Assembly: GCA_030686995.1 (NCBI GenBank)
Contig: CM060708.1
Span: 262,320,544 to 262,384,543, forward strand
Reading direction: 5' to 3'
Source: Artemisia argyi
Taxonomy: Eukaryota; Streptophyta; Magnoliopsida; Asterales; Asteraceae
Length of the DNA stretch: 64,000 nt
Part shown: one piece after another, positions 57,124 to 64,000 of the stretch
Layout of the letters: each line of letters opens with the position of its first letter
Numbering within the stretch: the first letter of the stretch is position 1
The notes under the pieces: model-generated
What the model saw: only the letters and a program-made list of their open reading frames with translations
What the model was told of the DNA's origin: nothing
Database searches by the model: none
Translations under genes and position numbers: made by a program

Positions 57124-59443
57124 TGTAACAATTCGCAATTTCAGGTTAATTACTATTTCCGGAAAATTTTACTATTCACTTTTACTATTCATTTTTCCCG
57201 AAATTTGATTTTTGTTTCTTGGCCTCGAGTGATAAATCATTTCCATGGCAACTTAAAAGTTTGACATTCATCAGATCATTTTCGCGAAAGTTATTAAGGA
57301 ATTACACGTTTTAGGTTAAAACGTCGTTCAAAAATTCTACGCACAACGAAACTCAACCGCGTTAATTTTCCCCGTATCAGAAAAATATTTGATACACTCA
57401 TGATTTATTTGAGAATAAATCATGACTGAGAAAAACATGACCAAATAAACCTCGGCCGTGAAAAACAGGAATTTTCATTTTTAAGCGTTTTTACTCAGCC
57501 GTAACCTTAGCCTATACCTGCACCGCGTTTCTAAGACGATTTAAGCTTTCACATTTTTGGAAAAAGTCAACATATTTTTCCCTCCTCCTTTGACCAAAAA
57601 TCATTCCTTGATTTTATAAGTCATTCCTTGATTTTTAGGCTTACGGTTTTATGTCTAAAAGACATTTAATACCAACCGACACTAGACTGAGCCCAGTCTA
57701 GACATAATAAGTCATTTTAAATCATTTTTATCCTATTAGAAAAGTAACATTTTACTTTTCTCAATTTTACACAATATTCGTACGTTTTACGTATTACGCG
57801 TTTTAGACCCGTGTTTCCAGTTTTAGCAGGGTTTTAGCACCCCAATGGAACTTACCACTCATTTTATATTTTATTATGGAGTATTTTGACAAGTTTATTC
57901 ATTCTTCCAAGTTTCTCATTTTTACGATACCCGATTTTAAGTTTCATGACATAACGACTTACAGTTAGCAATTAACGGGACTAAAACTCACTTCGTAAAG
58001 GCAAGATAAATGTCCAAAACTCTTAACCTCCTCAACTCCAGCCCTAGGTGGCATTTATATGAGTCACAAAGGCACTTGGCATGGTTGTGATAGCCTTGTA
58101 CAAGATGTGTACACATATGCTAACTTAATGACTAAGTTTACTTAATCTAAGGACACATGCATTCTCTTAAGCCTTAAGGATAATGACTCATGCATTCTTC
58201 CACCTCCTTTGACTAACCAAGGCCTTATAAATACCCCCTCCCCTCCCTCTTGGTCGTTCACCACACACAACACACAAACACATTCATGATTTTCTCTCTA
58301 CTTCAAGTATTATTCAAGAATACAAGTTCCATATCAATTCCAAAGCTCTTGTAAAGCTTTGATTGATCCAAAGTACTTTTTTCTTCCATCCTTTGGTGAT
58401 CTTCCATCCACACAAGAAGTGTCTTGTAGAGACTTCAAGTGCCTTCTCAAGTAGTCACAAGTTGGTGTCAAGAGATTAGAGAAGTTGGAAGCTAGAGATC
58501 CTAGTTCAGTCAAAGTCCTTACCTTACATGTTAACTTCCGTTCTTATTTGAAAGCCAAAAGTTGTAAGCCAAACCCTAACATGCTTCTTGTTAAATATCA
58601 TAATCATGTTATTTACATATCATTTATGCTATATTATGTCTTGTATTCATGCCCATGATGTATAAAAATGAGTAAAACAAGTTATTGTATATGATTGTTA
58701 AGATAAGTTATTTAAACAAGTAAACTAGTGACTTTCTTGGTATAATCTGATCAAAATGGTAAAATTATGATATTGGATCATTACATATTGTAGTAGAGGA
58801 CTTAACAAGGAAACCATAGCAATTTGAACCACCTAAAACGAGTATACGAGTCAAAAGTTATGACCAATTGAAGTTACCAAAACTTTGCGGCAAAGCTGCT
58901 AAATAGCTTCTGTTACAGAAACATAAAACACGCAAAAAGAGGTCTTTCTGGTCCATTTCATGAAAAAGTTAAAACACGAAAGTTGTCCGGAATCACGTTT
59001 TCTTCAAAAATTCAGGGGCACGTCTCCAGAAAACCAATAACGAATGAGATTTTTCTCAGTTTATTAACAGCTATTTTACATATATATGTCACTATATAAT
59101 GGTTATGGTTTAAAAAGACCAAAGAGGTCTTATGACCTAGAATCAAGATCACAACCATGGCTAGAGCCAAGGTTGAGTCTCAAGACCATGGAACAATGAC
59201 CAAAGGTCATGGCAAGGCCATGACTAAATGACCATATAAACTTACTTAGGCGAAAACATGAGCTAAAGAGTTGACGATAACTTGAACATACAATTTGGAT
59301 CTACTTCATCTAAAAGAACCATGAGATATTACAAGGAATTGTCATACAAGTTATAAGAAACTTACCCTAATAATAATCTTCATGTAAAGATAAACTTTTC
59401 TAAGTTTATTCAAATATTAGACATATAACTTTTCGGATCAAAA

Positions 59444-59536
<93 letters not shown>

Positions 59537-60679
59537 TATCAACTACTACAATAGTAGGGAGCCTCATGTGAGGAGTTCATTATGTAAGCCGTCGAGATGA
59601 GTTGTGAATTTACGAATTAAAGTGTCCTGGCTCCTCGAACGTTTACTAACATGACTTCTGAATTATGTCGGCCCGAACGGTAGTAAACGATATATAAACT
59701 ATACATGTTTCATGAATCATTTATTTTCAAAGAGTTACACTATACATCGTACCACATCATGGACTAAATGCAAGACATACATATATAGGCACTTCTTCAT
59801 ATTCTTTACTTCAATCCTAAGTCGCAACATTCTATTATAGGTTGCTCGTAAAAACCTTCGCGATTCGACCATCACATTCACTACTTACTACATAACTTAA
59901 GGTGAGTTCGTAGCCCCACTTTCTATTGTTTAACTATTTTACAAACCCATGGGGGGGATACATGCTATTATTTTGCTACTCGAACACAATATTTTCTACT
60001 GTATGCTACCCGACTATGTTTTATTGTCACTAAGTAACGATTGCCATGTTCGAAGTCCCTATATCATGAACCATTAGTCACTATCTATAGTGAGCGCGAA
60101 TATTGTGAATAGATCTATTGGGATTGACGAATCCCATTTGTGTTGAACAACTACGAGTTCAAACAAATGCACTATATTTGATAGTTTGAGGTATAATGGC
60201 AATATTACCTTGGTAGGGCTTCTATAAAGCCAATTTTTGGTTCGATGTTAATGCTTTGGTTGCATGAGCTTAGTGCAATAATAACGATTTTGTTTTCTAA
60301 CTATGAGTGTGAGTCTATAGCTCACACTACGATTATTGTGTTCAACGATTTAACTACAAACTCTACGAATTCCACTCAACTGTTGTGTTGACTGTTTTAA
60401 GCATGTATTTCAGGTCCATAATGAACGAGGCTGGCACGGAGGAGCACGGATATTCAAAAGGGCTATAAATTTTATTATCATTCAAAAGCTCATTTAATGT
60501 AAATTGTAAACATGGAACCATCTGGGACCTCATTTAGTAATCTCTGATATTTATATAATTTGAATGATAAATCTTTTAAAACGACTCAATTAGAGTTCGT
60601 TTTCTATTATTGTGACTATTGTACCGTCGAGTAACACCCAGTTTAAATTCTGCTGCATCCATGAATTGGGGGTGTTACA
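57124..60679 (+). mobile_element. 3.56-kb solo LTR with TSD TAGAC
   Basis: Begins TGTAACAATTCGCAATTTCA and ends GGGGGTGTTACA, sharing inverted TGTAACA. An exact 5-bp duplication TAGAC flanks it (57119-57123 and 60680-60684). A promoter-like TTATAAATACCCCC with a following CACACAACACAC leader sits near 58225, giving + orientation. A (TA)n tract lies at 59446-59530. No coding is seen. The size and ends suggest a Ty3/gypsy LTR, perhaps Tekay-like, by recall. A single LTR with intact TSD means internal DNA was lost by LTR-LTR recombination. Confidence 0.85.
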
Positions 60680-60689
60680 TAGACTAACA

Positions 60690-60704
60690 TTCACCCCCAT
60701 AATT
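60690..60704 (-). other. polypurine tract of the copia element
   Basis: AATTATGGGGGTGAA on the - strand directly precedes the 3' LTR start TGTTAGTC. It is the expected primer for plus-strand synthesis. Confidence 0.8.
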
Positions 60705-61210
60705 TCTGACTCGAGATGGGGAGGTCTTCAACTCCGAGTAGCTCTCTCATCTCCGTGAACTTAATCCTTGCAAGAGCTTTTGTGAGAATATCAGCACGCT
60801 GTAAATCACCTCTTACAAATTCAACTCGTACTTGGCCTCTTTCAACACACTCTCGGATAAAATGATAACATGTTTATATGCTTGCTTCTCCCGTGAAAAA
60901 CTGGATTTTTCATAAGTGCAATAGCCGATTTGTTGTCAACAAATAAGACCACCACTCTCTCTTCCATTCCGGTTATTTCACCCAACAATCCACGTAACCA
61001 TATCCCTTGACACGCGGCTGAAGTTGCAGCCATGAACTCGGCTTCACAAGACGATAGAGACACCGTGTTTTGCTTTTGTGAGAACCACGTGATAGGTGAT
61101 TTACCTAGATAAAATACGTGCCCAGTTGTGCTTCGACCATCATCTTGATCCATAGCATAACTACTATCACTAAACCCCACCAACTCCTTGGTTTTCTCTT
61201 GGTTATATCG
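60705..61210 (-). pseudogene. copia RNase H domain
   Basis: The frame reads LVGFSDSSYAMDQDDGRSTT, GHVFYLGKSPITWFSQKQNT, SLSSCEAEFMAATSAACQ, FVDNKSAIALMKNPVFHGRS, KHIN, the RNase H module that ends Ty1/copia pol, with catalytic D (SDSSYA), E (CEAEF) and D (VDNKSA) visible. Just after KHIN a one-base shift moves the rest (YHFIRECVERGQVRVEFV, ADILTKAL) to another frame. Its N-terminal side is cut at RYNQE by the neighbouring LTR. Non-functional. Confidence 0.85.
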
Positions 61211-62026
61211 TGTTGGTCCATGGAATTTGAGTAAATCTTGATAAACATAAGTTAGAACTTCATTAATAATAACGAATAAAAGAGTTACAAGATTACTCAA
61301 ACCAACTAGATTACATGATAACATCATCAGCTTCTCTATGAGGATAATTTCGGTATATTATCCCCATTTAGAATGACAATGAACTCTCATTAATTAAATG
61401 AGATAAGGAATCCTAACTAATACAAAGTATTACATTGTTGGACTCACTTACTATCTCTTTTACAACTAACATATATATAGGAAGTACAAGTATCACATGT
61501 GATAGTGGTAGGTACACATGTGAAGGATGAGTTGTCATCCACTACTTGGAATATGCTTCAGAATATTCCTTTGCTTTTGTACTTTTGTCTTTCTTGTAGC
61601 TTGTATTTCCAAGAAAGTGCATACCTATATTTATTCCCTTTTTGTACTTGCTGTCATAATGCTTCAGGGAGCATGAAGCCTTCTTCAGGGAGCACGTGCA
61701 TCCTCAGGGAGCACGTGCATCCTCAGGGAGTATGTTTGTTGTAGAGATAGCTTCAGGGAGTTAGTGAGTTATTGTCATCACTCACTAAACTCCGTCACCT
61801 TCTTCTTGGCTTAGGGATCATTCACTGAGTACCGCCACACTGAATGATTGAGTCTTTCTATTTAGACCCGGTCCGAGCATCCTGAAGGTAACTCACTGAG
61901 TGTCTATGCACTCAGTGACTTGTTTCTTACTGAAATAGTAATTTTACTATTTTGTTCAGTAAGTATTTTGGCTATTTTATGTTCAAATATATGTGGGTAA
62001 TATTTGGGTAAAATATTGACCCAACA
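61211..62026 (-). repeat. 3' LTR of a non-coding LTR element
   Basis: Ends TGTTGGTCC and ACCCAACA, with inverted TGTTGG. Its first 228 bp are repeated at 63774-64000 with about four differences that I can count. Contains a 19-bp tandem (CAGGGAGCACGTGCATCCT) near 61700 and a CACATGTGAT word near 61495. 816 bp. Confidence 0.85.
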
Positions 62027-63487
62027 ATCTCTTCCTATTTGAATATACAAATAGCCTAAGGTGATTGGGTTTAAATAAAGGACCTGGTACAATTTTGATA
62101 CATCAGAGTCCACCCAATATTTTGGTTCAGTGACCTGGGGTTCAGGGACTTGGGTTTAGTTCCTAAGGTTCAAGGGTTCAGGTCAGTGAGAGAGGGGTTC
62201 AGTTGGTGGGTTAGGAAAGGAGGTTCGCTGACCAGGTTCAAATGAGAGAGATTCAGTGACCTAAGGAGGGTCAGGATTCAGGGACCTGGTTCAATTTTGA
62301 TACAACAGGGTCCACCCTCCTTTTTGGTTCAGTGACCAGGGGTTCAGTGACTAGGGACTTGGTTCAATTATGATACATCAATGTCCCCCATTTTTTAGTC
62401 ACTGATCATTACATGTTTTGACTCAACACAATGATTCAATTTTAACTAGAGTACATCTAATTAGGGACCTGGTTCAAATTGATACATCAGTGTCCTCACA
62501 TTGATCATTACACCCTGAAATAAGAAATGTGATAGATTTGATCAGTCATCATTTTTAATGATCAATCTATCACTACTCACTGAAACCACCTTTTTTACTC
62601 CCTGATGAAAGCAGCCCCCTGATGCTTTTTTTATCAGTAAACGAGTCATACTACTCATTTATTCCCTGATACTTATCAGTCACCCTTAACACTCCTTGAA
62701 ATTACCAGCACCCTTTTGAACCACACTCCCTGAATCAGTTTCAAACTGATTTTATCCTACTGGCTATGCAACAGAACCCGTTTAGGCTAAGCCTGAAACT
62801 CAACGCACCATATCACAGCCTAAACATTGAGTTTCAAACTTAAAATTTCGCCCTAAACATGACTTCCTGGTGCGTCCTCCTGTTTTTGCAAAACAACCAC
62901 TCTAATACTTCCTAAGCCACATCATTTTCACTCCCTGACTCTCACAGCCATCAATCAATTACTGATACTCATCAGTGACACCACACTTACGACGACACCT
63001 TCATCAGGCTTTGCCCAACAATCATTAACTGATGTAGAAGCCTAGCCTAACAACAAGCAATTACAAATTCATATTCCATCCTTGATACCCACTGATTCAT
63101 AACAGCTCAGTTTCAACCCGGTTCATGGATACACTAGTTTACAATTTTGAGATCGTTAAAATATGTGTAGCACATGCCCTGATACTTTTATCGAAATCTG
63201 GGTTTGGGTCTGTGATGAATCGATTTTTTTTCGATTTGTTCACTATTGTAGCTGGGTTTTGATAAATCTGGGTTTGGAGATAGGGATTTGATCGATTATT
63301 GTCGATTCCCTTTTGGATGGTTATGTTGGATCTCTCTTGGGAGATCTGTGTTTGTAAGAAGAAAGTTATGAGTCGGTTTTATGTGTTGGTGATATGATAT
63401 TTGTTGATGAATGGTATTCCGGATCTAGTTTTTGTGTAGATCGAGAGAGATGAGGGGATAAGTTTGTGACTCGATTTTTGTGTGAGT

Positions 63488-63532
<45 letters not shown>

Positions 63533-63773
63533 GGATAGGATATTGTAGGGGTGAGATTTATGTGGTGTGGGGTGTGTCTGATTATTTTTAATCAGTGACT
63601 GGTGGGTATGGGTTTTTATTGTCACTAAAAAATAAATGTATCTCTCCCCCTTAAAAATTGCTATTACAGTAGCAGTTTTTAAAGAACACCTTTAATTTTT
63701 GCTTTGATTGTTATCATGTAATCCTTCGAACGGATCTGGATCATAAGAATAATCCACTGGCTCTGATACCACT
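62027..63773 (-). mobile_element. internal region of a non-coding LTR element
   Basis: Lies between a polypurine tract (AAATAGGAAGAGAT, complement of about 62027-62040) and a primer binding site (63758-63771). About 1.75 kb with no open reading frame of note, so it depends on enzymes from other elements (LARD/TRIM-like). It is rich in TTCAGTGACC and GGACCTGGTTCAATTTTGAT words and carries a T run of about 43 bases at 63489-63531. Confidence 0.8.
63758..63771 (-). other. primer binding site, initiator tRNA-Met type
   Basis: TGGTATCAGAGCCA on the - strand, two bases inside the LTR end. This is the usual plant LTR-retrotransposon site complementary to the initiator methionine tRNA. Confidence 0.9.
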
Positions 63774-64000
63774 TGTTGGTCCATGGAATTTGAGTAAATC
63801 TTGATAAACATAAGTTAGAACTTCATTAATAATAATGAATAAAAGAGTTACAAGATTACTCAAACCAACTAGATTACATGATAACATCATCAGCTTCTCT
63901 ATGAGGATAATTTCAGTATATTATCCCCATTTAGAATGACAATGAACTCTCATTAATTAAATGAGAGGAGGAATCCTAACTAATACAAAGTATTACATTG
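63774..64000 (-). repeat. 5' LTR of the non-coding element, cut by the window edge
   Basis: Starts TGTTGGTCCATGGAATTTG and matches 61211-61438 almost exactly. About 590 bp of it should lie beyond the window. Confidence 0.85.

Larger units (their letters stand above)
56804..61210 (-). mobile_element. Ty1/copia element, 3' end, twice interrupted
   Basis: On the - strand the order is RNase H (61210-60705), polypurine tract (60704-60690) and 3' LTR starting TGTTAGTC (60689) and ending CTTGACA (56804). The LTR, about 325 bp, is interrupted by a 3.56-kb solo LTR and pol is interrupted at 61211 by a third element. The upstream part of pol lies beyond the window. Confidence 0.85.

Noticed and set aside
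61211..61327. N-terminal hydrophobic extension of the copia RNase H frame
   Set aside because: It is LTR sequence of the inserted element read through by chance.
63425..63625. Poly-lysine open frame on the - strand
   Set aside because: Created by the T run at 63489-63531 inside a non-coding LTR element.

Overview
This is plant nuclear DNA: AT-rich, dense with nested retrotransposons and MITEs, and carrying spliced genes with GT-AG introns, a PDR-type ABC transporter and copies that resemble plastid and mitochondrial genes. The repeat families and the SINE types suggest a core eudicot. Asteraceae is my best guess, but that is an impression and not shown by the sequence. Three genes look intact: an Enhancer-of-polycomb-like (EPCR-type) gene at 28872-31770, a full-size ABCG/PDR transporter with 15 coding exons at 34422-40485, and a single-exon RING-H2 gene at 47091-47558. 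All are on the + strand.

Layout. 1-4770: a degenerate Tat-like Ty3/gypsy element on the - strand, with a Sirevirus-like Ty1/copia LTR inserted in its pol gene. 5430-25375: a four-level nest. A foldback element with long inverted arms is split in its palindromic centre by a hAT element (TIR TAGSGATGGCAAA, exact 8-bp TSD CATGTGAT). The (TA)n tract of that hAT element is split in turn by an 18.5-kb element with roughly 100-bp inverted ends (about 6057-24600). This large element holds fragments of at least six unrelated host genes in both orientations: WRKY19-like zinc fingers, plastid-type PGK with introns, an unidentified three-exon chain, eIF6, the C terminus of an UNC-13/PATROL1-like protein, and importin-5. 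It also holds four different tandem arrays, each built on the same core, CACATGTGAAGAAA or close variants. 26185-28100: a giant palindrome of short GTTTTC-type repeats with a central array of AATATCACAAGTGATATT-like units, just upstream of the EPCR-like gene.

28300-40700 is the gene island. 40870-56500 is intergenic DNA with well-resolved MITEs (a MULE type with 9-bp TSD, a Harbinger type with TAA TSD, a Stowaway, and hAT elements including one with 8-bp TSD CAGATATC), LINE remnants, tRNA-derived and other SINE copies, and a rearranged mitochondrial insertion (nad9 plus cox2). 56642-64000 is a second nest: a Stowaway hit by a copia element, whose 3' LTR is split by a 3.56-kb solo LTR (TSD TAGAC) and whose RNase H region is split by a young non-coding LTR element running off the right edge.

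The three intact genes show no sign of working as a unit: a chromatin protein, a membrane transporter and a probable E3 ligase. The most unusual part of the window is the 18.5-kb gene-capturing element with its shared palindromic motif. All identifications are by eye and by memory of protein families; no search was run.
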